From assembly GCA_030606095.1 (NCBI GenBank), contig JAUWHC010000122.1, positions 1-7,313 on the forward strand: a stretch of DNA of 7,313 nt, in the 5' to 3' direction. Both the position numbers and the translations under genes were made by a program. This document shows positions 1 through 5,343 of this stretch, in pieces (the stretch's first letter is position 1; each line of letters starts with the position of its first letter). The notes under the pieces are model-generated. The model saw nothing but the letters and a program-made list of their open reading frames with translations. It made no database searches and was not told the origin of the DNA. The stretch is from Promethearchaeota archaeon (GTDB lineage: Archaea > Asgardarchaeota > Lokiarchaeia > Sigyniarchaeales > SOKP01).

Positions 1-288
1 CATGCCGGCAATGCCTAATTTATTAACATCTCTCACGGTCATCTGCCAAACGCATTCTAAGCCAGCAGCTTTTTGAATTAAATGCGTGGCTGCCATAGAA
101 TTTATTGTTACGATCCCCAAAGGACTATCTGTTACATTTGCGGCAACAACATACGGAGCCATCTGTCTCGCTTCTTCGATCGTATGGGAAAGATCACAGG
201 TTTTTTCTGGTTCAAGTTCGCCAGTTAATATAAAATCGCCCTTTGCAAGGGCTTCGCCTAATTTTGAATATGATTTTGCTTCTGTCAT
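1..288 (-). CDS. metF: Methylenetetrahydrofolate reductase, flavoprotein subunit (5' part; runs off the window)
   Basis: Only the first 96 or so codons are present; the gene leaves the window at position 1. The product is expected to be the flavin-containing subunit that reduces 5,10-methylene-tetrahydrofolate to 5-methyl-tetrahydrofolate. I translated the reverse strand by hand. It opens with a helix (SKLGEALAKG), then the first barrel strand with GELEP, whose glutamates sit where the family keeps its catalytic acid. NVTDSP (about residues 51-56) and QMTVRDVN (about 82-89) follow, matching conserved folate- and flavin-pocket motifs of MetF. The start is a choice between ATG 288, GTG 294 and ATG 306. 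I prefer 288 because GGAGGT at 299-304 lies 10 bases upstream, matching the 11-base gap of the ABC permease gene in this window. GTG 294 is also possible. The gene is coupled to metV upstream. Confidence 0.88.
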   Translation of the reverse strand, partial: MTEAKSYSKLGEALAKGDFILTGELEPEKTCDLSHTIEEARQMAPYVVAANVTDSPLGIVTINSMAATHLIQKAAGLECVWQMTVRDVNKLGIAGM

Positions 289-296
289 TTTCACAT

Positions 297-968
297 CTAC
301 CTCCATACTACCTCTCTTTGATGGCCAATATCACTCCAATCTAAGGGGTCTCTTAATTTTGAGAACAAATCTAAACGTCCTAATTCTTTCAAGCGATTAT
401 AAATCAATACCCATCCGCAATCCTTCTCGTAATTGCCCACTTCACACTTTCCATCCACCATTCCACCACAGGGTCCATTCATAAGCGCTTTAGCGCAGGT
501 TGTTATGGGACAAATTCCACCAGTTTCGTTTAATAAACATTGTCCACACCCCTGGCAGCGCATATAGAAGCGTCCGATGCGTTCTGTCTCGCCTATAAAC
601 TCCGTGTTATTAGCCGTAAAAACAGGTATTTTTGGGTGATTTTTTGAAAGAACTGTAATAATTGATTGTACACCTAAACCGCAGGCTAGCGTTAAAATAC
701 CATCAGATTTCTTAACATCGTCATCAATATCTCGCAAATCTTTTTTCATCACACGGTTATCACAAACATCTTCGCTCACTATTGCATTAGTAACATTAAA
801 GCCTCTTTCTTTTAGCTTTTCCGACCATTCTTCAGCCCCTTCTTCCCCTCCAGTTTGACAGAGAGCCGCGCAAACCCCACAGCTCACGACAAGTACATTT
901 TTAACTTTAAAATTGTTAAGTGCTTCAAAAACTTCTTCCTCTGGTTTTTTTGTAGTTATTACAACCAT
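297..968 (-). CDS. metV: MetV-type cysteine-rich partner subunit of methylenetetrahydrofolate reductase
   Basis: A 223-residue cytoplasmic protein of the MetV family (the methylenetetrahydrofolate reductase C-terminal, cysteine-rich type). It is the metal-binding partner of MetF in the MetVF-type reductase of acetogens. Thirteen cysteines are visible. An N-terminal SCGVCAALC (Cys 30, 33, 37) starts a Rossmann-like half, with further cysteines at 69 and 96. A C-terminal cluster-binding block follows: RCQGCGQC (138, 141, 144), then Cys 153 and 158, GPCGG (167), and Cys 175 and 184. The WVLIYNRLKELGRLD tail resembles the usual family ending. The reading frame extends to ATG 1031, but the preceding residues are a Lys/Ile-rich leader unlike the family, so I start at MVVITT (968). 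No SD precedes it, so it may have a short leader or none. Metal content (iron-sulfur, zinc) is inferred from the family. Its stop overlaps the SD of metF. Confidence 0.9.
   Translation of the reverse strand: MVVITTKKPEEEVFEALNNFKVKNVLVVSCGVCAALCQTGGEEGAEEWSEKLKERGFNVTNAIVSEDVCDNRVMKKDLRDIDDDVKKSDGILTLACGLGVQSIITVLSKNHPKIPVFTANNTEFIGETERIGRFYMRCQGCGQCLLNETGGICPITTCAKALMNGPCGGMVDGKCEVGNYEKDCGWVLIYNRLKELGRLDLFSKLRDPLDWSDIGHQREVVWR
299..304 (-). promoter_or_regulatory. Shine-Dalgarno sequence for metF
   Basis: GGAGGT on the minus strand covers the last codons of metV and the T of its stop codon. It lies 10 bases before ATG 288 and 4 bases before GTG 294. ATG 306 overlaps it and has no SD of its own, so 306 is the least likely start. 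The arrangement implies that metF translation is coupled to metV. Confidence 0.7.
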
Positions 969-1011
969 AATTTTTAACTCTTTTTTTTTGATTTTAGAAG
1001 ATTTTAAATTT

Positions 1012-1020
1012 ATTATATTT
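1012..1020 (-). promoter_or_regulatory. Possible TATA box for metV-metF
   Basis: The minus strand reads AAATATAAT here, about 46 bases upstream of the metV start, which would give a leader of about 20 bases. The surrounding DNA is so AT-rich that a match like this occurs easily by chance, so this is only a candidate. Confidence 0.3.
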
Positions 1021-1239
1021 GTGATAAACAAATTAATGAAATTATTAATAATTTATTTTTTTAGATCAAAGGCAAACATTTTCTAAGACTAAATTAATTG
1101 TCATTTTGATAAGATTAATAATCTAGATGATGGTTTTCAAAAAATTGATCAATAATGTCAACTTCATGATCAAATTCAAGAATACTATCTATTAAATTGG
1201 ATTAATTAATACCCTTAAAAATTCGAATAGAATATTATT

Positions 1240-1250
1240 AAAAAAAAAAA
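1240..1250 (-). terminator. Poly-T terminator downstream of the 496-residue membrane protein gene
   Basis: Eleven consecutive A on the plus strand give a run of 11 T on the minus strand, starting 15 bases after the stop of the gene ending at 1266. Archaeal RNA polymerase terminates at such U-tracts without needing a hairpin. This separates the membrane protein gene from metV-metF. The following stretch to 969 holds no convincing gene. Confidence 0.5.
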
Positions 1251-1265
1251 TAAGAATTAATATTA

Positions 1266-2756
1266 TTATATTGCTAACATACTAGGAAGAATTTTGGCTA
1301 ATGGAACTGCAAGTCCACCGAGAAGAGAGCCAATAGATGTGAATTTTTTCAAATAAGACTTTATATCTTTAGTTACTTTTATGCATTTTGTTTTACCTTC
1401 GATAATTGTGCCATCTGAATCTAATAGAAATATTTGAATTGTTTGTTCACCTGTTTCTCTTGGCTCTAAAGTTAGCCAAGTAGTATCCCCATTTTCTAAC
1501 ATTGTAGATAATACTCTTGCTATATCTGTTTCCTCAGAAGATATTAAAGGAATAGGTTTATCAGGAATTAAAAAACTTCCTCTTCCTTCAACTTTCACTT
1601 CGAGACTTAATTTTTTTGGTTCAAAACCAGGAGCATTTACTTTTAAAATGTATTTTTTATCTGCTGGAGCGTTATTATAGAGAAAAATCATAATATTTAG
1701 CTCTGAGTTAAGATAAACTACTTCTTGTGATGTGGAATCCATATAGATTGGATCTTTTGAAATGCGCTCAATGTTATCAGCGAGTTCTAATTGAAGTCTA
1801 TCAATGATATTAAAAAAACCAGGATTATATTTTTTGATATAATTAAGTATTTTATAGATATCTTTGGTGGAAAAATACCACAAACCTTCCATAAATAAGC
1901 CCCTTTCAATATCAAAGGAATCAGAATCTACATTTATTACTTCTTTTAATTCACGTGTAAATTGCTCATCGGTCAAAACGCCTTGATATCGTAAATAGTA
2001 TAAGAACAATATTGATTCCATAGCAAATGTTATTGGTAGTTCTTCTTCTTCTTCTTCTTTAACCTTCTGAATAAATGTTGGAGTTATAATTTTATTTATC
2101 CCTGTTAAATATTCGTCCCATTTAAGAAATGTTACTGGATCTAAATGATCTGAAAAAACTTCTGCGAAATAGTTATCCAAGAATATTTGATGAGTAGTAG
2201 GTTTATAAAAGTCTTGAAGTCCGTTCACATCATGGATATTAAGGTTTAAACTGCGAACAATAAGAGCTAAACCAAGACCAACTAGGGCAAATCCTGCTGC
2301 TGCGAATCCTAAGTTCAAATCACTAAAGAATAACATTATTAAAAATAAGAGGAGTGCAATAAAACATACTAAGGCAATAATCTTTAACAAGTTAACAACT
2401 CGCTTCACGCTAGAAAATAGTAGGTCAAATCCATCGAGGCTATCTATTGGTCTCCCTCTTTTTCTTTCAAATTTCAATCTTAATTTAAGAGAAGAATTTG
2501 TAGAATTTGCTCCTAAAAACAACATTATAGAATTGAAAGCATAAATTCCTAAAATTACGAGGAATATAATTGTTAATGTTAAATCTAGTGCTGAAATAAA
2601 AGCAAGAATAGTTATTACCAATAGAATAACAGGAAGTACAAATAATAGTATTTTACCGATTCCTGAAATATAACTGACCATTCTACCTTGAAATCTTTCT
2701 TTTTTGATTATTTTTGATAAATCTTTTTCTAATTCTCTTTCCATTTGTTTATTCAT
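1266..2756 (-). CDS. Multi-domain membrane protein of unknown function
   Basis: I do not recognise this 496-residue protein. The N-terminus is charged and helical (about 1-30). Four hydrophobic segments follow at about 34-56, 60-82, 122-144 and 148-168, with a basic 40-residue loop (KLRLKFERKRGRP) between the second and third that should face the cytoplasm. Residues 170-335 look soluble and helical and include six consecutive glutamates at 234-239. Residues about 337-463 alternate as beta strands (VVYLNSELNIMIFLYNN, KYILKVNAPGF, TTWLTLEPRETG, IQIFLLDSDG), suggesting an immunoglobulin-like sandwich. The last 24 residues are Gly/Ala/Leu-rich and hydrophobic, either a fifth membrane segment or a membrane-associated tail. 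ATG 2756 is the natural start: no SD precedes it, but a TATA-like box lies 28 bases upstream, as expected for a leaderless message. It appears to be transcribed alone. Confidence 0.85.
   Translation of the reverse strand: MNKQMERELEKDLSKIIKKERFQGRMVSYISGIGKILLFVLPVILLVITILAFISALDLTLTIIFLVILGIYAFNSIMLFLGANSTNSSLKLRLKFERKRGRPIDSLDGFDLLFSSVKRVVNLLKIIALVCFIALLLFLIMLFFSDLNLGFAAAGFALVGLGLALIVRSLNLNIHDVNGLQDFYKPTTHQIFLDNYFAEVFSDHLDPVTFLKWDEYLTGINKIITPTFIQKVKEEEEEELPITFAMESILFLYYLRYQGVLTDEQFTRELKEVINVDSDSFDIERGLFMEGLWYFSTKDIYKILNYIKKYNPGFFNIIDRLQLELADNIERISKDPIYMDSTSQEVVYLNSELNIMIFLYNNAPADKKYILKVNAPGFEPKKLSLEVKVEGRGSFLIPDKPIPLISSEETDIARVLSTMLENGDTTWLTLEPRETGEQTIQIFLLDSDGTIIEGKTKCIKVTKDIKSYLKKFTSIGSLLGGLAVPLAKILPSMLAI
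2040..2057. repeat. Trinucleotide repeat (TTC)6
   Basis: Six exact TTC units on the plus strand lie inside the 496-residue membrane protein gene and encode its six consecutive glutamates (GAA codons on the coding strand). Units could be gained or lost by slippage without breaking the frame. Confidence 0.85.
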
Positions 2757-2778
2757 CTTTTAAATTGATATTATTAGA

Positions 2779-2789
2779 TTATATATTTA
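2779..2789 (-). promoter_or_regulatory. TATA box for the 496-residue membrane protein gene
   Basis: The minus strand reads AAATATATAAT across this stretch, centred about 28 bases before ATG 2756. Archaeal TATA boxes are centred about 26-27 bases before the transcription start, so transcription would begin at or next to the start codon. That fits the absence of an SD. A second AT-rich candidate lies further up near 2810-2825. Confidence 0.5.
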
Positions 2790-2861
2790 GTTAAAATAAT
2801 AAAAATTTTTATTTATATTATTAATGCTAAAAAAAAATTTTAAAATAAAAAGATAGTTTAA

Positions 2862-2872
2862 CTTTTTATAAC
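2862..2872 (+). promoter_or_regulatory. TATA box for the ferredoxin-like gene remnant
   Basis: CTTTTTATAAC lies about 26 bases upstream of the TTG that begins the reading frame at 2894. The spacing fits a leaderless transcript. The promoter appears to have survived although the gene is broken. Together with the box at 2779-2789 it forms a compact divergent promoter region of about 140 bases. Confidence 0.45.
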
Positions 2873-2893
2873 TTTCAAGAAATTCGTTAAAAT

Positions 2894-3272
2894 TTGAAAA
2901 AAGTAGCGGAGCTTTATCGTTGGTTTTTTAAAAGTTTTTTACCTCCATTTTTAGCAGAGAGTAAATTAAAATTTTTTCGACCACGATTACCTGTTGATGC
3001 TAAGGAAAAATTAATTGAAATTGATGAATCTCTTGACATTGAGTCTCAAATCCTTCCTTATGAATTAGTATCTCAATTAATCGATAATTATGATATGTTT
3101 ACATATATTCCATGTCAATGTCGTTTGTGCGACTAATTGCCCAAATAATGCTATTAAACCAGTAAAAGTCAGAGATAATATTCCAACAGAAAAACATAAA
3201 ATTGGTACAATCTTGGACACTATATTAATTAATATCGTATTAGAATGGTATTTTCCTTTTTCCATAAATTGA
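2894..3272 (+). pseudogene. Ferredoxin-like 4Fe-4S protein gene, internally deleted and frameshifted
   Basis: Two adjoining frames look like the two ends of one iron-sulfur protein. Frame one (2894-3136) encodes an N-terminal domain of 80 residues ending in ILPYELVSQLID and TYIPCQCRLCD, then a stop. Another frame continues across the break from about 3127 to 3272 with VCATNCPNNAIKPVKV, the second half of a classical ferredoxin motif (CxxxCP followed by AI), and an Ile-rich tail. In related proteins, as I remember them, a PCxCR motif and a C-terminal ferredoxin domain are separated by a long middle section; here they abut. The simplest reading is an internal deletion that also shifted the frame. 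The first Cys of the CxxCxxCxxxCP motif is missing even after restoring the frame. The opening codon is TTG, with an in-frame stop just upstream and no ATG until codon 68, another sign of decay. An assembly error is possible. Confidence 0.7.
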
Positions 3273-3466
3273 ACTTGAAACTTCTTAATTAATTACAAAA
3301 TATTTAAGAGATTTAATAATAAATTTAAAAGAATTAAAGGATTAAATCACTTTCTTTGGTATAAATTAATCTTATAAATTAATTTGATCAAAAAATAAAA
3401 AGTAAAAAAAAAAATTAAGGAAATAAAGTAAAAAAAAAATTAAGTTGTGAGTTTTTGATCATTTTT

Positions 3467-3484
3467 TACCAACATTTTTTGGTA
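3467..3484. repeat. Inverted repeat TACCAA/TTGGTA
   Basis: Six-base perfect arms flank a six-base loop (CATTTT). This is the first of the series of potential hairpins in this gene-free stretch. Confidence 0.5.
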
Positions 3485-3500
3485 TTTTTATAACTTTTTC

Positions 3501-3539
3501 CTTACAATTTTCGTACAATAGTACGAAAAAAGTCGTAAG
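3501..3539. repeat. Nested inverted repeat with a perfect 9-bp stem
   Basis: TTTTCGTAC (3508-3516) and GTACGAAAA (3521-3529) pair perfectly around the loop AATA. Outside them CTTAC (3501-3505) pairs with GTAAG (3535-3539) across an internal bulge of 2 and 5 bases. The result is a 14-bp interrupted hairpin, the strongest in the window. It could be an RNA hairpin or a dyad bound by a regulator. Confidence 0.65.
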
Positions 3540-3546
3540 AAATCTC

Positions 3547-3562
3547 GAAAATGTCAATTTTC
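3547..3562. repeat. Inverted repeat GAAAAT/ATTTTC
   Basis: Six-base perfect arms surround the loop GTCA. It begins only 8 bases after the nested hairpin at 3501-3539, and its right arm overlaps the first copy of the 12-base direct repeat. Confidence 0.5.
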
Positions 3563-3638
3563 AATCGTTTCTAAATCCTCAAAGTTAATAAAAGGGATTT
3601 TTTTCCCCCAAAAAGTAAGAATTCCTTTTTCAATCGTT
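3558..3638 (+). repeat. 12-base direct repeat, two copies
   Basis: TTTTCAATCGTT occurs at 3558-3569 and again exactly at 3627-3638, 69 bases apart start to start. A weaker similarity extends upstream of both copies (AAAAAGT, then TAAGAA). The contained CAATCG makes it less trivial than a purely A/T match. The listed span includes the DNA between the copies. Confidence 0.6.
3573..3604 (+). terminator. Hairpin followed by T-run (terminator- or attenuator-like)
   Basis: AAATCC (3573-3578) can pair with GGATTT (3595-3600) around a 16-base loop, followed directly by more T up to 3604 and then a C-run. It resembles a weak terminator. It lies far downstream of the ferredoxin-like remnant and upstream of the promoter of the next gene, so it might end a transcript covering the hairpin-rich stretch. 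Confidence 0.3.
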
Positions 3639-3696
3639 ATATGTTCAGAAAAAGTCAGATTTTCAAAGATTCGCCCGATCTCGTAAAATGGGCTAA

Positions 3697-3707
3697 GGAA
3701 AGTTTCC
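3697..3707. promoter_or_regulatory. Palindrome directly upstream of a TATA box (possible operator)
   Basis: GGAAAGTTTCC has five-base arms around a central G and ends three bases before the TATA-like box at 3711. That places it over the position of the factor-B recognition element. A protein bound here could control the gene at 3791. It is too tight to be an RNA hairpin. Confidence 0.3.
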
Positions 3708-3710
3708 CAT

Positions 3711-3722
3711 TATATTTATATA
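3711..3722 (+). promoter_or_regulatory. TATA box for the gene at 3791
   Basis: TATATTTATATA is the best TATA match in the region. It predicts transcription from about 3743 and a leader of roughly 45-50 bases that would include the SD-like GGAG at 3776-3779. Confidence 0.5.
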
Positions 3723-3790
3723 CTAATTTATTCTTAAAGTAATTAATAATAAAAAAATAAAAATAAAACAAATTCGGAGTGAAAAAAAAT

Positions 3791-4129
3791 ATGGAAATAT
3801 TAAACCTTCAAGAAAAAGTTTTAGACCTTTCTACCGAACAACTAAAAAGTGTTTATTCAGCAGCTAGTAGAATAAGTCAAGATAGTATTTATGAATTAAC
3901 TCCTATCCTGTTGAGAGTATGCTTAAACTGCGAAACAGGAGTTTTAAAAGACGAGCTCGGGCGAGTTATCTTTCATTTACAGAAAACAGAGAGATTAGAT
4001 ACTCGAATTGGTCTTGAAAAGCTTTTACATGGAGCTTTAAAAGTGAACGCTAAGGAAGTATTTAAGCTTCTTGAATCTGGTGCGCCAGATGCTAGAGATT
4101 TATCTGAAAGAATAAAATCAATTTTATAA
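3791..4129 (+). CDS. Small helical protein of unknown function
   Basis: This is a 112-residue soluble protein that I do not recognise. It has no signal peptide, membrane segment or metal-binding motif; the only two cysteines lie close together (44 and 47, VCLNCETG). The sequence reads as five or six amphipathic helices (EKVLDLSTEQLKSVYSAASR, SIYELTPILLRVCL, KDELGRVIFHLQ, RIGLEKLLHGALKV, KEVFKLLES, DLSERIKSIL), somewhat like HEAT-type helical repeats or a small adaptor. The frame opens at GTG 3779, but I choose ATG 3791: GGAG at 3776-3779 lies 11 bases upstream, the spacing seen for the ABC permease, whereas GTG 3779 would overlap that SD. The next gene begins 35 bases later on the same strand, with an eight-T run between them. 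Confidence 0.75.
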   Translation: MEILNLQEKVLDLSTEQLKSVYSAASRISQDSIYELTPILLRVCLNCETGVLKDELGRVIFHLQKTERLDTRIGLEKLLHGALKVNAKEVFKLLESGAPDARDLSERIKSIL

Positions 4130-4137
4130 TGAAAAAC

Positions 4138-4145
4138 TTTTTTTT
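4138..4145 (+). terminator. Possible poly-T terminator between the two small genes
   Basis: Eight consecutive T lie nine bases after the stop of the first small gene. The tract is short, so it may end only part of the transcripts. No clear TATA box precedes the second small gene, so read-through is plausible. Confidence 0.3.
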
Positions 4146-4164
4146 CTAATCTTATTTTATTTTA

Positions 4165-4449
4165 ATGATGTCTAATAAAGATAATCAATCTGATTTAGAT
4201 AAAGCTTGGGAGCATTACAAGAAAATTCGAGAAGCTCTTATGGGTTTATACGAAATTGTGGATTTGAATTTAGAAAGGGACAATATTTTTTACCAATGTG
4301 CGGTCGACAACTTAGAAAATTTAAAAGACACAATCATCGACTTGTTAAAAAAGGATTATAATCCCGCCGAAATTAAAATAAAATTGAGAGATCTAGAATT
4401 CGAAACGAAGAAAAATTTTTTTTTTGAAAAAGAAGAAAAACATAAATAA
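4165..4449 (+). CDS. Small charged helical protein of unknown function
   Basis: A 94-residue protein, highly charged and predicted to be almost entirely helical, that I do not recognise. It begins MMSNKDNQSDLDKAWEHYKK and continues with a long heptad-like stretch (EALMGLYEIVDLNLERDNIFYQ, then DNLENLKDTIIDLLKKDY), suggesting a short coiled-coil or helical hairpin. NPAEIKIKLRDLEFETKK forms a last helix, and the tail is Phe- and then Lys/Glu-rich (KNFFFEKEEKHK). There is no signal peptide or membrane segment. Two adjacent ATG codons (4165 and 4168) are possible starts and neither has an SD. It may be co-transcribed with the small gene 35 bases upstream. The A/T-rich codon use matches its neighbours. 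Its reality rests on length, composition and ordered helical pattern, not on homology. Confidence 0.65.
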   Translation: MMSNKDNQSDLDKAWEHYKKIREALMGLYEIVDLNLERDNIFYQCAVDNLENLKDTIIDLLKKDYNPAEIKIKLRDLEFETKKNFFFEKEEKHK

Positions 4450-4585
4450 ATCGTTAGGGAGAGAGTATTTAGATCTATCTCAAGTTCAATTTTATTTATA
4501 AAGGCGGCTGAGCTATTTTAAATTAATGCTTTTAAAATTTTATTAAAGATAATTAAAAATCATATTTTTATGAAGTGAACATGAA

Positions 4586-5290
4586 ATGCTTATTTTAGAA
4601 GGATGGATAGATGGTATTACTGCGTCCGGAGTCGTTATTTTTGGCATTATTTTTGGCTTATTCTTCTTATATAAATCTCGTAAGTCTGAAGCAAAGATTT
4701 TAACTATTTTAGGAGTAGTAAATATTTTAGCGGGACTTATGTATTTAGGTGTTTTTATAGATTTTTTAATGGTTCTTGCAACGGAAAATAATTTAGATAA
4801 TACTTTTGGCTTGGTTGGAATATTAAGTTATATTTGGTTCGCCCCTATAATGATACTTGCAATTTATATCGGTGTTGAGCTCTTAATACCCAAGAAAAAG
4901 TGGTATATTATGGTTATAATCATTATTCTAAGTGTTATATTTGAAATCATTTTCTTTTTAGATCCCTTGGGTACTTTTAATTTTGTCTATCCAGTAATTC
5001 CAGGAGAGACTTTAATTGATTATAACGTAAAAGTATTTACTCCAGCGGGAATTATAATGGCAATTTTATTATTAACCGTCTTAATAATTCTTGGGTTTGG
5101 TTTTCTTATAAAAAGTTTTCAGTCTACTGGTGTATTAAGGAAAAAATTCTTTTTCTTATCGATAGGATTTTTTGGTTTCTGCATATTTGGATTATTAGAG
5201 GGCTTAGCTGAACTAGGAGTAATGTTGATTTTTATAAGAACAGGTTATTTAATTAGTTTTTGGCTAATATATTACGGGCTAAAAACTTAA
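4586..5290 (+). CDS. Orphan seven-transmembrane protein
   Basis: A 234-residue membrane protein with seven hydrophobic segments at about 10-30, 37-63, 76-101, 105-126, 151-176, 186-206 and 209-231. Basic residues cluster after segment 1 (KSRKSEAK), after segment 3 (PKKKW) and after segment 5 (LRKKF), while the other loops are acidic or polar. The positive-inside rule therefore gives an outside N-terminus and inside C-terminus. The longest outer loop (about 126-150) lies between segments 4 and 5. There is no attached kinase, cyclase or other domain. The last segment has no central lysine, so it is not a retinal protein. It may resemble the 7TM sensor regions found at the N-terminus of some histidine kinases, but I cannot name a family. 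No good SD precedes ATG 4586; a TATA-like TTTATTTATAAA lies at 4491-4502. A strong T-run follows the gene. Confidence 0.8.
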   Translation: MLILEGWIDGITASGVVIFGIIFGLFFLYKSRKSEAKILTILGVVNILAGLMYLGVFIDFLMVLATENNLDNTFGLVGILSYIWFAPIMILAIYIGVELLIPKKKWYIMVIIIILSVIFEIIFFLDPLGTFNFVYPVIPGETLIDYNVKVFTPAGIIMAILLLTVLIILGFGFLIKSFQSTGVLRKKFFFLSIGFFGFCIFGLLEGLAELGVMLIFIRTGYLISFWLIYYGLKT

Positions 5291-5305
5291 TTTTCTTTTT
5301 TTTTT
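5291..5305 (+). terminator. Poly-T terminator after the 7TM gene
   Basis: TTTTC followed by ten T starts immediately after the stop codon at 5288-5290. It is a typical archaeal U-tract terminator and separates the 7TM gene from the ABC exporter operon. Confidence 0.6.
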
Positions 5306-5343
5306 GATAAGTCTACTTTTTTCTAACCTAAACTTATATTTTT

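Larger units (their letters stand above)
3273..3778. other. Gene-free stretch rich in short inverted repeats
   Basis: No credible reading frame is present in these 506 bases. The first half (to about 3450) is AT-rich with several A-runs. From about 3460 to 3710 there is a series of inverted repeats: TACCAA/TTGGTA (3467-3484), a nested pair at 3501-3539, GAAAAT/ATTTTC (3547-3562), AAATCC/GGATTT followed by a T-run (3573-3604), GCCC/GGGC (3673-3693) and GGAAA/TTTCC (3697-3707). A 12-base direct repeat spans 3558-3569 and 3627-3638. It could encode a structured RNA or hold regulatory sites for the gene at 3791. No tRNA, rRNA or box C/D features are recognisable. Confidence 0.55.

Noticed and set aside
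86..484. Plus-strand open frame of 132 codons
   Set aside because: It lies antisense to metF and metV, both of which show clear family motifs, and its own translation has no recognisable domain.
969..1031. N-terminal extension of MetV to ATG 1031
   Set aside because: The 21 extra residues are Lys/Ile/Ser-rich translation of promoter-like AT-rich DNA. MetV proteins as I know them begin close to the MVVITTKKP position.
3110..3140. Programmed ribosomal frameshift joining the two ferredoxin-like frames
   Set aside because: There is no slippery heptamer or pause structure at the junction. Even the joined protein would lack the first ferredoxin cysteine and has a non-ATG start, so decay is simpler.
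3077..3265. Minus-strand open frame of 62 codons
   Set aside because: It is antisense to the ferredoxin-like remnant, whose plus-strand translation carries the meaningful Cys motifs.
3501..3638. CRISPR-like or insertion-sequence remnant
   Set aside because: There are only two copies of a 12-base repeat, with no regular spacers, no transposase fragment and no terminal repeats with target duplication.
3779..3790. GTG 3779 as start of the small gene
   Set aside because: The GTG overlaps the GGAG sequence that is well placed for ATG 3791.
4586..5290. Microbial rhodopsin
   Set aside because: It has seven helices, but the last one has no lysine in its middle for retinal; the only lysine is at the extreme C-terminus.
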